Position numbers and translations under genes: made by a program
Notes under the pieces: generated by a model
Seen by the model: only the letters and a program-made list of their open reading frames with translations
The model's database searches: none
What the model was told of the DNA's origin: nothing
Shown here: positions 55,119-63,217 of the stretch, one piece after another
How positions within the stretch are numbered: the stretch's first letter is position 1
How the letters are laid out: each line of letters begins with the position of its first letter
NCBI GenBank assembly: GCA_049340005.1
Contig: JBMPIY010000013.1
DNA: 64,000 nt
Strand: one strand, 5' to 3'
Source: CAXBDP01 sp963974465
Lineage (GTDB): Bacteria > Bacteroidota > Bacteroidia > Cytophagales > Cyclobacteriaceae

Positions 55119-56147
55119 ATGGGAAAAATACTGGTAACGGGCGGATTAGGCTATATAGGTTCGCATACGGTGGTAGAATTACAAAAAGCCGGCTACCAAG
55201 TATTGATAGTTGATAGTTTGGTAAATTCGGATATAAAAGTGCTCGATAGCATCACGGCTATTACGGGTAAAAAACCCTATTTCCACCAAGCAGACTTATC
55301 AAAAAAGCGGGAGGTTGAAGACATGTTTAGCCGCCATCCAAATATCGATGGCGCCATTCACTTTGCCGCCTTCAAGGCAGTAGGCGAATCGGTGACGAAC
55401 CCTTTAGCATACTACCGCAACAATTTATGTTCACTCATATTTATGTTGGAGGAGTTTCAAAACCGCCAGCTCAAATACTTCATATTCAGTAGCTCTTGCA
55501 CTGTATATGGCGATTCTGATCAGCAGCCTTTGCTTGAGTCATCGCCTCGACAGCCGGCAGCCTCTCCTTATGGCAATACCAAAATCATCGCAGAGGACAT
55601 CTTGATCGACCTGTGCAAAATATATGATTTGCAGGCAATCTCCCTTCGTTATTTCAATCCAATTGGCGCGCATGATTCGGGCTTGATCGGTGAAATTCCA
55701 AATGGAATTCCGCAGAATTTGGTGCCATATCTTACGCAAACTGCCTTGGGAGTACGTGATGAGCTGAGAGTTTGGGGCAATGACTACCCGACTAGAGATG
55801 GCACTTGCATTCGCGATTATATTCACGTAAGCGATTTGGCCGAAGCGCATGTAATTGCCCTGAAAAGACTCATCAGCGGCAAAAACCAAGAAACGCTGGA
55901 GTTTTTCAATATTGGAACCGGCGAAGGAAGCACGGTGCTGGAAGTGATCAAAACTTTTGAAGAAGCTACTGGGCAGAAAATTCCGTACAGAATAGAAGAA
56001 AGAAGACCTGGAGATGTAGTAGCCGCCTATGCCGATACCCAAAAAGCACAAACCGAACTGGGCTGGAAAGCGAAACATACCTTAGCTCAAGCATTGGCGT
56101 CGGCATACGAGTGGGAGAAAAAAGTGACAGAACAAGAAGAAGAATAA
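55119..56147 (+). CDS. galE: UDP-glucose 4-epimerase
   Basis: 342 residues. GGLGYIGSHTVVELQ, FAAFKAVGESV, SSSCTVYGD and SPYGNTKIIAEDIL (YxxxK) and GTGEGSTVLEVI identify GalE, which interconverts UDP-glucose and UDP-galactose and, in some members, the N-acetyl forms. It is the third gene of the operon, 9 bp after the UXS gene. Confidence 0.9.
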   Translation: MGKILVTGGLGYIGSHTVVELQKAGYQVLIVDSLVNSDIKVLDSITAITGKKPYFHQADLSKKREVEDMFSRHPNIDGAIHFAAFKAVGESVTNPLAYYRNNLCSLIFMLEEFQNRQLKYFIFSSSCTVYGDSDQQPLLESSPRQPAASPYGNTKIIAEDILIDLCKIYDLQAISLRYFNPIGAHDSGLIGEIPNGIPQNLVPYLTQTALGVRDELRVWGNDYPTRDGTCIRDYIHVSDLAEAHVIALKRLISGKNQETLEFFNIGTGEGSTVLEVIKTFEEATGQKIPYRIEERRPGDVVAAYADTQKAQTELGWKAKHTLAQALASAYEWEKKVTEQEEE

Positions 56148-56185
56148 ATTAGGATTCTGAATTTCAATAAGATTAATTATCACAC

Positions 56186-57238
56186 ATGAGTAAGCATATT
56201 TTAATCACAGGCGGAGCTGGGTTTATCGGCTCACATGTAGTACGATTATTCGTAAATAAATATCCTGATTATCAGATAATTAATCTAGACAAATTGACCT
56301 ATGCCGGCAATTTGGAAAACCTAACTGACATCGAAAATGCACCGAATTACCATTTCGAAAAGGCTGATATTGTAGATGTAAATCAGGTAGAAGCTATATT
56401 CCAAAAATATCCGATTGATGCAGTAATTCACCTTGCGGCAGAAAGTCATGTGGATCGCTCCATTTCCCACCCGCTGGAGTTTGTGCAAACCAATGTGATA
56501 GGCACCGTAAACCTGCTCAACTCAGCCAAAGCGCATTGGAAACAGCGTAAGGATGTGCTCTTTTACCACATCTCTACCGACGAAGTGTATGGCTCATTAG
56601 ACGATGGCGGCTTTTTCTTAGAATCTACGCCATACGATCCGCAGTCGCCATATTCGGCTTCCAAGGCTTCGTCTGACCATTTTGTGAGAGCTTACCACAA
56701 TACCTACAAAATCCCGGTGGTTATCAGCAATTGCTCAAATAACTATGGCCCAAACCAATTTCCTGAAAAACTCCTTCCGCTTTGCATCAATAATATTTGC
56801 AATAACAAGCCGCTACCTATTTATGGTAAAGGTGAAAATATCCGCGATTGGCTGTATGTAATCGACCATGCTAGAGCAATTGATGATGTATTCCACAAAG
56901 GAAAAGTAGGCGAAACTTATAATATAGGTGGCTTCAACGAATGGCAAAATATTGAGCTGGTGAAGCTGCTTTGCAAAGTAATGGACAGCAAATTGGACAG
57001 GCCGGAAGGCACTTCTGAAAAACTAATTACTTACGTAACCGACCGTGCAGGCCATGACCACCGCTATGCCATTGACGCCAACAAAATCAAAAACGAATTG
57101 GGTTGGGAGCCTTCAGTTACCTTCGAAATTGGTCTAGAAAAAACGGTAGATTGGTATTTATCAAATCAAGATTGGCTCAATAGCGTAACTTCTGGCGACT
57201 ACAAGAATTATTACGATAGTATGTATGAAGGCAGGTAA
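56186..57238 (+). CDS. rfbB: dTDP-glucose 4,6-dehydratase
   Basis: 350 residues. ITGGAGFIGSHVVRLF, LDKLTYAGNLENL, AAESHVDRSI, STDEVYGSL and SPYSASKASSDHFVRAYHNTY are the RmlB signatures. It makes dTDP-4-keto-6-deoxyglucose from the product of RfbA (encoded at 8.3 kb). It closes the operon, so UDP-xylose, UDP-galactose and dTDP-deoxysugar supply are apparently coregulated. Confidence 0.95.
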   Translation: MSKHILITGGAGFIGSHVVRLFVNKYPDYQIINLDKLTYAGNLENLTDIENAPNYHFEKADIVDVNQVEAIFQKYPIDAVIHLAAESHVDRSISHPLEFVQTNVIGTVNLLNSAKAHWKQRKDVLFYHISTDEVYGSLDDGGFFLESTPYDPQSPYSASKASSDHFVRAYHNTYKIPVVISNCSNNYGPNQFPEKLLPLCINNICNNKPLPIYGKGENIRDWLYVIDHARAIDDVFHKGKVGETYNIGGFNEWQNIELVKLLCKVMDSKLDRPEGTSEKLITYVTDRAGHDHRYAIDANKIKNELGWEPSVTFEIGLEKTVDWYLSNQDWLNSVTSGDYKNYYDSMYEGR

Positions 57239-57329
57239 AGCTTAGGTATTTATATGTCGAACCTTCACGTCTTTTTTGTCTAGAACATTTGCGCCGAGGG
57301 TGAATCCTTCAGGCAAAAGAATTTATCCC

Positions 57330-57388
57330 TTTGCGTCCTACCGCCTTAGCGTGAGAAATTTTCTCGCAAAGTCGCCAAGGCGCAAAGA
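57330..57388. repeat. imperfect hairpin repeat between rfbB and purM
   Basis: TTTGCGTCCTACCGCCTTAG and CTCGCAAAGTCGCCAAGGCG are imperfect inverted arms around GAGAAATTTTCTC. The style recalls the tandem array at 18.4 kb (short GCG-containing words) and scattered non-coding repeats of environmental genomes. Confidence 0.55.
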
Positions 57389-57462
57389 AGGAAAGACGTT
57401 TAGATTTCCTCCCGCTTTTTCACAAGAATCAATAATTTTCCCTATCCTATTTCAATTCTTTT

Positions 57463-57470
57463 TAGTTTTG
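57463..57470 (+). promoter_or_regulatory. -7 promoter element of purM
   Basis: TAGTTTTG fits TAnnTTTG and lies 19 bp before the ATG; no -33 TTTG is evident. Confidence 0.35.
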
Positions 57471-57489
57471 TCAAAATCTCATTCCTATC

Positions 57490-58656
57490 ATGACTGACAA
57501 ATACATGCAAAGAGGTGTTTCGGCCTCCAAAGAAGATGTACATGCTGCCATTAAGAATATTGATAAAGGCTTGTTTCCAAAGGCTTTTTGCAAAATAGTA
57601 CCCGATACGCTGAGTGGATCGGATGAGCATTGCATTGTCATGCATGCCGATGGAGCTGGCACCAAATCTTCGCTTGCCTATTTGTATTGGAAGGAAACAG
57701 GTAATTTGTCCGTATGGAAAGGAATAGCGCAGGATGCTGTGATCATGAATACCGACGACTTGCTTTGCGTGGGTTGTACGGGACCAATTTTGTTGTCGTC
57801 CACCATTGGCCGAAATAAGAACTTGGTGCCGGGAGAGGTGATTAGTGCGATTATCAACGGCACGGAGGAAGTGCTCCAAATGCTACGTAATCATGGAGTA
57901 GACATCATTAGCACGGGAGGCGAAACTGCCGATGTGGGCGATTTGGTACGAACAATCATCGTGGACAGTACTATTGTGGCTAGAATGCGCAAGGACGAGG
58001 TGATTTCGAATGATAAAATCCAGCCGGGAGATGTGATTGTAGGATTGGCTTCATTCGGGCAAGCCAGCTATGAAGATGGCTATAATGGAGGAATGGGAAG
58101 TAATGGTTTGACTTCCGCAAGGCATGATGTTTTCTCAAAAATATTGGCCGAAAAGTATCCTGAGAGTTTCGATCCTCAAGTACCTAGTGAGTTGGTATAT
58201 GCGGGAGGGAAAGCCTTGCTAGATGCTGTAGAGGGTTCACCCATCAATGCGGGTCAATTAGTATTATCGCCCACCAGAACGTATGCTCCGGTGATCAAAA
58301 AGGTACTTGAGAAACACCGTGCAGCTATTCATGGAATGGTGCATTGCAGTGGAGGCGCGCAAACCAAAGTATTGCATTTTGTGGATGAGCATCATATCAT
58401 CAAGGACAATTTATTTGAATTGCCGCCGCTCTTTAAGCTGATTCAAGCCCAAAGCAAAACGGACTGGAAGGAAATGTATAAAGTCTTCAATATGGGGCAT
58501 AGAATGGAAATATATACCGATACGGAAACGGCGAAGGAGATTATTGCTATATCGGAGAGTTTCCAGATTGATGCCAAAGTTGTAGGTAGAGTAGAAGCTA
58601 GCGCAACGAAAAAACTCACTATTAAGAGTGAGTTTGGGGAGTTTCATTATGAATAG
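57490..58656 (+). CDS. purM: phosphoribosylformylglycinamidine cyclo-ligase (AIR synthase)
   Basis: 388 residues, the longer Bacteroidota form. YMQRGVSASKEDVHAAIKNI opens it, HADGAGTKSSLAYLYW and MNTDDLLCVGCTGPIL are the ATP-binding segments, and STGGETADVGDLVRTI and VGLASFGQASYEDGYNGGMGSNGL follow. It closes the imidazole ring in purine synthesis. No other pur genes are in the window. Confidence 0.9.
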   Translation: MTDKYMQRGVSASKEDVHAAIKNIDKGLFPKAFCKIVPDTLSGSDEHCIVMHADGAGTKSSLAYLYWKETGNLSVWKGIAQDAVIMNTDDLLCVGCTGPILLSSTIGRNKNLVPGEVISAIINGTEEVLQMLRNHGVDIISTGGETADVGDLVRTIIVDSTIVARMRKDEVISNDKIQPGDVIVGLASFGQASYEDGYNGGMGSNGLTSARHDVFSKILAEKYPESFDPQVPSELVYAGGKALLDAVEGSPINAGQLVLSPTRTYAPVIKKVLEKHRAAIHGMVHCSGGAQTKVLHFVDEHHIIKDNLFELPPLFKLIQAQSKTDWKEMYKVFNMGHRMEIYTDTETAKEIIAISESFQIDAKVVGRVEASATKKLTIKSEFGEFHYE

Positions 58657-58686
58657 AAACTATCCTTTTAAAGTCTCTATGGATTG

Positions 58687-58744
58687 AAGAGGATTGCAAA
58701 TCCTAAAATAGATTTTCACGCTTTGTAAAATCGCACCAGTTGGT
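58687..58744. repeat. 58-bp direct repeat, copy 1, downstream of the toxin-antitoxin pair
   Basis: Starts with AAGAGGATTGCAAATCCTAA and carries CACGCTTTG and CCAGTTGGT; it matches 59424-59482. It includes GGATT-GCA-AATCC as a small inverted repeat. Confidence 0.8.
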
Positions 58745-58747
58745 TTT

Positions 58748-59032
58748 TTAAGCAGATATTGGATCCACTTGAATTTTTCCTCCAATGGCTTTAAGAACTT
58801 TCATTATAGTTGAAAATTGAGGTTTGGCTCCATCCGATAAAGCTTTATATAAACTTGGCCTGCTTAATCCTGTTTCTTCGGCAATTTTGGTCATGCCAAT
58901 TGCCTTAGCAATATGTCCGATTGCATTAATTATATCCGCATTACTTCCTTCCTCCAGTACAGTATTTAGATATTCGGCAATCATTTCTTTGCTATCCAAA
59001 TAATCCGCTATGTCAAATCTAGAAGTTCCCAT
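58748..59032 (-). CDS. HigA-like antitoxin, XRE family
   Basis: 94 residues from MGTSRFDIADYL, 5 bp after the toxin stop; an earlier in-frame ATG overlaps the toxin gene. The family pattern is clear: DYLDSKEMIAEYLNTVLEEG, then IARAIGMTKIA-like HIAKAIGMTKIAEETGLSRP, SLYKALSDGAKPQFSTIMKVLKAIG. It neutralises the toxin and probably represses the pair through the HTH. Confidence 0.88.
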   Translation of the reverse strand: MGTSRFDIADYLDSKEMIAEYLNTVLEEGSNADIINAIGHIAKAIGMTKIAEETGLSRPSLYKALSDGAKPQFSTIMKVLKAIGGKIQVDPISA

Positions 59033-59037
59033 TTTCT

Positions 59038-59337
59038 TTATATATTTAAATTTTTCCATATTTCTTTGGCCTTAGCAACGTCTTTTTGCTGAGTTGATTT
59101 ATCTCCTCCAATTAGTAAGATAATTATTTTGCCGTCTTTTTCTTTGAAGTAAACACGATATCCTTTGGCAAAATTTACTCGCATTTCATTGATTCCATCA
59201 CCAACCGGTTTGCAATCACCAAAGTGTTCATCATTTTCTAATTTCTGAATTCTAAACAAGATCTTTGATTTGGCTTTCAAGTCTTTTAGTTTCCTAAGCC
59301 ATTTATCAAATTCAATTGTTTTCTCAATAAAATACAT
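59038..59337 (-). CDS. HigB/RelE-superfamily toxin
   Basis: 99 residues from MYFIEKTIEFDKWL. LRKLKDLKAKSKILFRIQKLE, GDCKPVGDGINEMRVNFAKGYRVYFKEKDGKI and LLIGGDKSTQQKDVAKAKEIW are those of the addiction-module killer proteins that cleave mRNA on the ribosome. It comes first in the operon, before the antitoxin, as in HigBA. Confidence 0.88.
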   Translation of the reverse strand: MYFIEKTIEFDKWLRKLKDLKAKSKILFRIQKLENDEHFGDCKPVGDGINEMRVNFAKGYRVYFKEKDGKIIILLIGGDKSTQQKDVAKAKEIWKNLNI

Positions 59338-59344
59338 AAGCACT

Positions 59345-59360
59345 GTATCTACTTGGATAC
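59345..59360. promoter_or_regulatory. operator and -7 box of the toxin-antitoxin operon
   Basis: GTATC, 6 bp, GATAC is an inverted repeat ending at 59360, just where a minus-strand TAATTTTG -7 box (complement of 59360-59367) begins. A third half-site TGTATCTA recurs at 59399-59406. This fits autorepression. Confidence 0.45.
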
Positions 59361-59423
59361 AAAATTAACGAATTTTTTTTGACTCAGTTATATTTGCATG
59401 TATCTATTTAGGTTGTGGCACTT

Positions 59424-59482
59424 AAGAGGATTGCAAATCCTAAAATAGATGAGTCACGCTTTGCAAAAGCGCGCCAGTTGGT
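59424..59482. repeat. 58-bp direct repeat, copy 2, upstream of the toxin-antitoxin pair
   Basis: Nearly the same as 58687-58744. The TA genes lie exactly between the two copies. A third, partial copy is at 63853-63882. Confidence 0.8.
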
Positions 59483-59539
59483 GTAGCAAATTAATGTGAT
59501 TAAAAATTACATCTAATCTGATCTAAGGCTTTGACTGAA

Positions 59540-60391
59540 TTAACCCAGTTCAAAGCTGGTTACTCCAAAGACATTTTTTATTTCAATATTGGGGGCTGAT
59601 TTGGTGTACATTCGAGCGGTGCCAAATACCTTTTTCATGCCGTAACTCTCGGCAAATTCGATAGCTGCTAAATTGATATCTGGCACATCTAAAAATACTG
59701 AGGCTTTTGGCTCTGCAAAATTGCTCAGCGAAAGATAAAGTTGCTTGGCAACATTCTGATTATTGGCGAACAAAGGGCCTATTTTGTACCCAACTCTGCA
59801 TTTGCGTATCATCCCATAGCCCGTAATTGTATTATTGTCAACAGCCACCAAAGCCAAACTGTCCTCTTGGTTAAGCCATGCCTCTAGAAATTGAGCTCGT
59901 GGCACTGGAAAATGTTTAGCATCATAGTTAGTGATATCAGCAAAAGATACTTTTGAAATAGGAAGGATATCTGCAAATTGTTGATCGTTGTGTATTGCCA
60001 ATCCTTCGTAACGAATATTGCTATAGGCTAATGTAAAGCCCGATTTTTTGTAATTATCCTGTTGTTCAATAACACCATCCAAGCCGATATTTTGAGTGTT
60101 CAGATAGGCCATGGCTTTATCCCAAAGTTTCAAACCATATCCTTTTCCTCTATACGCTGGTTTTACCATATAAAAGCCAATAAATCCGAAGCTATTATCA
60201 TAAGCAACAGCTGAAATGCAGGAAATAGGTTCATCATTCAACATCCCGACAAAAAAGCCATTAGGATCTGCTGCGTAGAAGGATAAAGCATCATGCAGAC
60301 CCGGATTCCAGCCTTCATTAGCTGCCCATTCCACAGCTATATTTTCGACCTCCTCTTGGGTCATATTTCGGATTATATAGTTTTTACTCAT
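59540..60391 (-). CDS. GNAT N-acetyltransferase with Acetyltransf_18-like C-terminal domain
   Basis: 283 residues from MSKNYIIRNM; an upstream ATG would add 16 residues. The N-terminal GNAT domain has GFFVGMLNDEPISCISAV and the acetyl-CoA loop PAYRGKGYGLKLWDKAM. The C-terminal half (GYGMIRKCRVGYKIGPLFANN, then FLDVPDINLAAIEFAESYGMKKV) matches the second domain of YitH-type enzymes. The acceptor is unknown. Confidence 0.85.
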   Translation of the reverse strand: MSKNYIIRNMTQEEVENIAVEWAANEGWNPGLHDALSFYAADPNGFFVGMLNDEPISCISAVAYDNSFGFIGFYMVKPAYRGKGYGLKLWDKAMAYLNTQNIGLDGVIEQQDNYKKSGFTLAYSNIRYEGLAIHNDQQFADILPISKVSFADITNYDAKHFPVPRAQFLEAWLNQEDSLALVAVDNNTITGYGMIRKCRVGYKIGPLFANNQNVAKQLYLSLSNFAEPKASVFLDVPDINLAAIEFAESYGMKKVFGTARMYTKSAPNIEIKNVFGVTSFELG

Positions 60392-60662
60392 AAGCAGGTT
60401 GATATAGCCTTTGACAAATTTTGCCTCATTTCTAATCATTTATGTTAATCAGTAGATTCTAAAATACTGAACTTTTAACTTATAGACTAATTGGAACTTG
60501 GATAGAAATGTTGGTAAGGAGGATTTGTTGCAAGAGCTTGAAGCTTAAAGAGCAGGACGGTTGAAATTAGATTTTTCTTTATCTGATAAAATAATTTATT
60601 AGCAATTTTAAGTCGAACTGATTTAGGATTTTCTAACTTAAACAGTTACATCTTCTGTAAAA

Positions 60663-61520
60663 TCACTGTTTAACATGAAAATTTTTGTGGTATATTCTGG
60701 GAACTGTTTCTAGAAACCAAGGTTGAGGGTTATTATTAATTCCAATACGCCATGCGGTAATATCATCGATATCAGTTTGTTTGGAAGTTCGCATTATTGA
60801 CCTTGGGTATCTTTCTAAAATGAAGTTATATTCTTCATTTTGAAATCCATACGTGGTATTCTTATATATATCCCATGCGCCAAATAGGTGTAGAGTTTCA
60901 TGTGCTGTGACGTTCTTATTTTTTTTCCTCCAATTCTGATCAAATTCAAATACTGTAATATGTTCTGGTAAAATTTGTTCTTCATATCCATTTAATAGAG
61001 CAGGTGACGCAGTGCTTACCCCTAATCCTTCGTGATAAATTATTAAAAAATACCCTCCTTCAAACAACAAATACTCTTCCTTCTTAAAAAAGGGAATTTC
61101 ACTATTTGAATAAAAAGTCCATATTTTTTTTGCGTTATTTTTTTTATACTCGTTACTTTTATTCAAAGGATCTCTTACAACTGGAGGGTTTTTATAATCT
61201 ACAATTGAGTCAATTTTAAAGTCTTGGTCTAAATTAAATATCTCAAAATGAATATTAAGATTCACATTATATTTTTTTAATTCATTGTTTATTTTCTTAA
61301 ATGCTCGCCTGTCTCGATTTAGCACTTTTTTTTTATTTTTCATCTCCCAATTATTTTGTGGGCTTGAAACAAAAACCACAATTGCGCAAACCTCATTATT
61401 CGTTATTTGCTTCACAGTTCCAACATTGGCAGTTTCATAGTATTTGGTAGTATCAATTAATACTTGACCAGATGCTTTTAGCATGCCCAGAATGAATGAA
61501 ATTGTTATAATTATTCTCAT
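60663..61520 (-). CDS. secreted putative metzincin-like metalloprotease
   Basis: 285 residues. A signal peptide ends near KASGQ. HETLHLFGAWD at 207-217 has the pattern HExxHxxGxxD, the extended zinc-binding motif of metzincins of the snapalysin kind, with Asp as third ligand. Met243 in SIMRT could be the Met-turn. The N-terminal half is Lys/Asn-rich and beta-alpha in pattern (AIVVFVSSPQNNW). It is more AT-rich than its neighbours. I recognise no close family, so the peptidase call rests on the motif. Confidence 0.55.
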   Translation of the reverse strand: MRIIITISFILGMLKASGQVLIDTTKYYETANVGTVKQITNNEVCAIVVFVSSPQNNWEMKNKKKVLNRDRRAFKKINNELKKYNVNLNIHFEIFNLDQDFKIDSIVDYKNPPVVRDPLNKSNEYKKNNAKKIWTFYSNSEIPFFKKEEYLLFEGGYFLIIYHEGLGVSTASPALLNGYEEQILPEHITVFEFDQNWRKKNKNVTAHETLHLFGAWDIYKNTTYGFQNEEYNFILERYPRSIMRTSKQTDIDDITAWRIGINNNPQPWFLETVPRIYHKNFHVKQ

Positions 61521-61672
61521 AGATTATTTGAAGTCTTTTAATTAATGAACTTATCATGCATTGAATAATTCAAGCTTGGATAGAGTTGTCAAATATGGTT
61601 TGAATCTGGAAGTTCAATTAGCGGGAGGTTAATGTTTATGAGTTGTGCCAACTCGAATGGTCTAGAAAGCTT

Positions 61673-62014
61673 TTATTGCGCAACTTTTACATTACTATTC
61701 AATAACTCTACATTAAAATTTATTTTGGCTTTCAAGGCTCCAAAAACTCGCAATATTGTTTCCATGGTTATATTGCTCGCATTGTTTTCAAGTTTTGAAA
61801 TTTGAGCTCTTTGGACTCCAATTAGTTTGCCTAATTGTTCTTGAGTTAAATTCCTTTCAAGTCGAGCTTTCCCGATCAATTCGCCAATGACTTCAAGTTG
61901 CAATTCTTGTTCATATTGCGTTCTTCTTTCGGTTCCATTTTCTCCAATAAATTCGTCCTTGATTTGGTCGAAAGTAAAAACCTTCAATTCTGAGTCTTTA
62001 GTTGACATTTTCAT
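61673..62014 (-). CDS. XRE-family HigA/antitoxin-like regulator without a visible toxin
   Basis: About 113 residues from MKMSTK; two nearby ATGs are also possible. VFTFDQIKDEFIGENGTERRTQYEQEL followed by IGKARLERNLTQEQLGKLIGVQRAQISKLEN is the antitoxin layout usually found after a Gp49-like HigB toxin. The 200 bp upstream contain no toxin frame that I can find, so it is an orphan antitoxin or a domesticated regulator. Confidence 0.75.
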   Translation of the reverse strand: MKMSTKDSELKVFTFDQIKDEFIGENGTERRTQYEQELQLEVIGELIGKARLERNLTQEQLGKLIGVQRAQISKLENNASNITMETILRVFGALKAKINFNVELLNSNVKVAQ

Positions 62015-62241
62015 TTCGTTTTTTAAGTTCAAAATATTTTAACCTAATTTTTATACGCTGATTTAGGAAATTAAATGATCCTCGTGGCATTTGCACAGCT
62101 CAAGATTTACCATTATCCCAAACCTTAAATGGTGAATATAAATCAATTATTGATCGTTTCCATGGCTGAAAGACCCAATTAACCAAGAGGGAAATTGGCC
62201 TAAAGTGTAACAGTTCTATGCTTTACGAAGCACCGTACATC

Positions 62242-62823
62242 CTATAAACACTTGAGGCCCAGTTTTTCTACTTTCCTCAAACACTTCATTCTGAATTCTT
62301 CTTTGGAAAGCCTTATCGGACCAAAGCTTGTGATGCGTACTCTTTTCACGCCAATGAAATGTAAGGTTCCTTTTCTCATGGCATTATGGCTTGGGCTACC
62401 ATATACCCAATGGTAATACCAAGCAGGTTGGTCTAATGTGCAGATGATTCTTGCAGTTTTTCCGGTCAGGCATTTGTCGCTAAACAATGAGTTTTCTCTC
62501 TTTTTAAAGGCAAATCCCGGAAGTAAAATGCGGTCTAAAAAGCCTTTCATTATGGCAGGCACTGAACTCCACCAAACCGGATATACCCAAACCAAATGAT
62601 CTGCCCATTGTAATTTGGCTTGCGCGTCTATCAAGTCCGGCTCCAATTCCACCCGCTTTCTATAGCCAAATTCCAAATTAGGGTTGAATTTCAATTCACG
62701 GATATTGATTTCCTTTATCTCTGCACCTGATCTTTCTGCACCTTTTTTATAAGCCGCTGCAAGCGCGAAATTGAAACTTTCTTTATCTGGATGTCCATTG
62801 ATTATTAATATCTTTTTCATCAT
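62242..62823 (-). CDS. NAD(P)H dehydrogenase (quinone), flavodoxin-like fold
   Basis: About 193 residues. KKILIINGHPDKESFNFALAAAYKKGAE binds the flavin, VWVYPVWWSSVPAIMKGFLDRILLPGFAF is the family hallmark, and ICTLDQPAWYYHWVYGSP lies near the active site. Enzymes of this type reduce quinones by two electrons. It overlaps the membrane-protein gene above by a few bases and lies under the Crp/Fnr regulator, which may control it. Confidence 0.85.
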   Translation of the reverse strand: MMKKILIINGHPDKESFNFALAAAYKKGAERSGAEIKEINIRELKFNPNLEFGYRKRVELEPDLIDAQAKLQWADHLVWVYPVWWSSVPAIMKGFLDRILLPGFAFKKRENSLFSDKCLTGKTARIICTLDQPAWYYHWVYGSPSHNAMRKGTLHFIGVKRVRITSFGPIRLSKEEFRMKCLRKVEKLGLKCL

Positions 62824-62825
62824 CA

Positions 62826-63164
62826 CTAGAAGTATTTTTTCATTTTATCTTCGAACTGGTTTCCTGTTAAGTTTTTGATATTGAAAAACTTAAACAGCGT
62901 AAAACTAGAGGGTACGGTTAGAAAGATTGTGCAAATAAGGAAAGTGAAAACGCTACTCAATATGGCGAATGCCTGAGCGCCCATTTCTCCTAGCAGGGAA
63001 GCAAGAAAAGCGGGAGGTTGGGTAAAATACTGATGAGCAGCTATAGCATAATCATAAAATCGTATGCTAAGCTCGTAGATGAGCCAAGTGGGATAAAACC
63101 ATTTTCGAAGTGGCTCCCACCACTTCCCAAATATTGAGTTTAGTTGTGTGTTTTTATCTTCCAT
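62826..63164 (-). CDS. small membrane protein of unknown function
   Basis: 112 residues. One amphipathic aromatic-rich region (KWFYPTWLIYELSIRFYDY) and one or two clear membrane helices (AQAFAILSSVFTFLICTIFLTVP). I recognise no family. It lies between the Crp/Fnr gene and the quinone reductase, overlapping the latter, so the three probably form one unit. Confidence 0.65.
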   Translation of the reverse strand: MEDKNTQLNSIFGKWWEPLRKWFYPTWLIYELSIRFYDYAIAAHQYFTQPPAFLASLLGEMGAQAFAILSSVFTFLICTIFLTVPSSFTLFKFFNIKNLTGNQFEDKMKKYF

Positions 63165-63217
63165 TTCTTTCTTTTTGCAAAGCTCAGACGAATGGAAGCA
63201 TTATCATTTGATATAAA

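Larger units (their letters stand above)
9754..63017. repeat. dispersed octamer GCGGGAGG, 34 copies
   Basis: Plus-strand starts: 11712, 18208, 21244, 23091, 23160, 27013, 27582, 33803, 38629, 42347, 45798, 46375, 49525, 53200, 53797, 55317, 58201, 61621, 63010. As the complement CCTCCCGC: 9754, 15238, 19984, 21099, 23882, 24134, 27287, 31848, 35977, 36607, 39139, 46346, 48990, 51881, 57408. Copies fall in genes in all frames (Arg-Glu, Ala-Gly-Gly, Pro-Pro-Ala) and in intergenic DNA (33803, 57408, 61621). Flanks are not conserved, so the core is the octamer. Positions were read by eye. The role is unknown. Confidence 0.85.
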
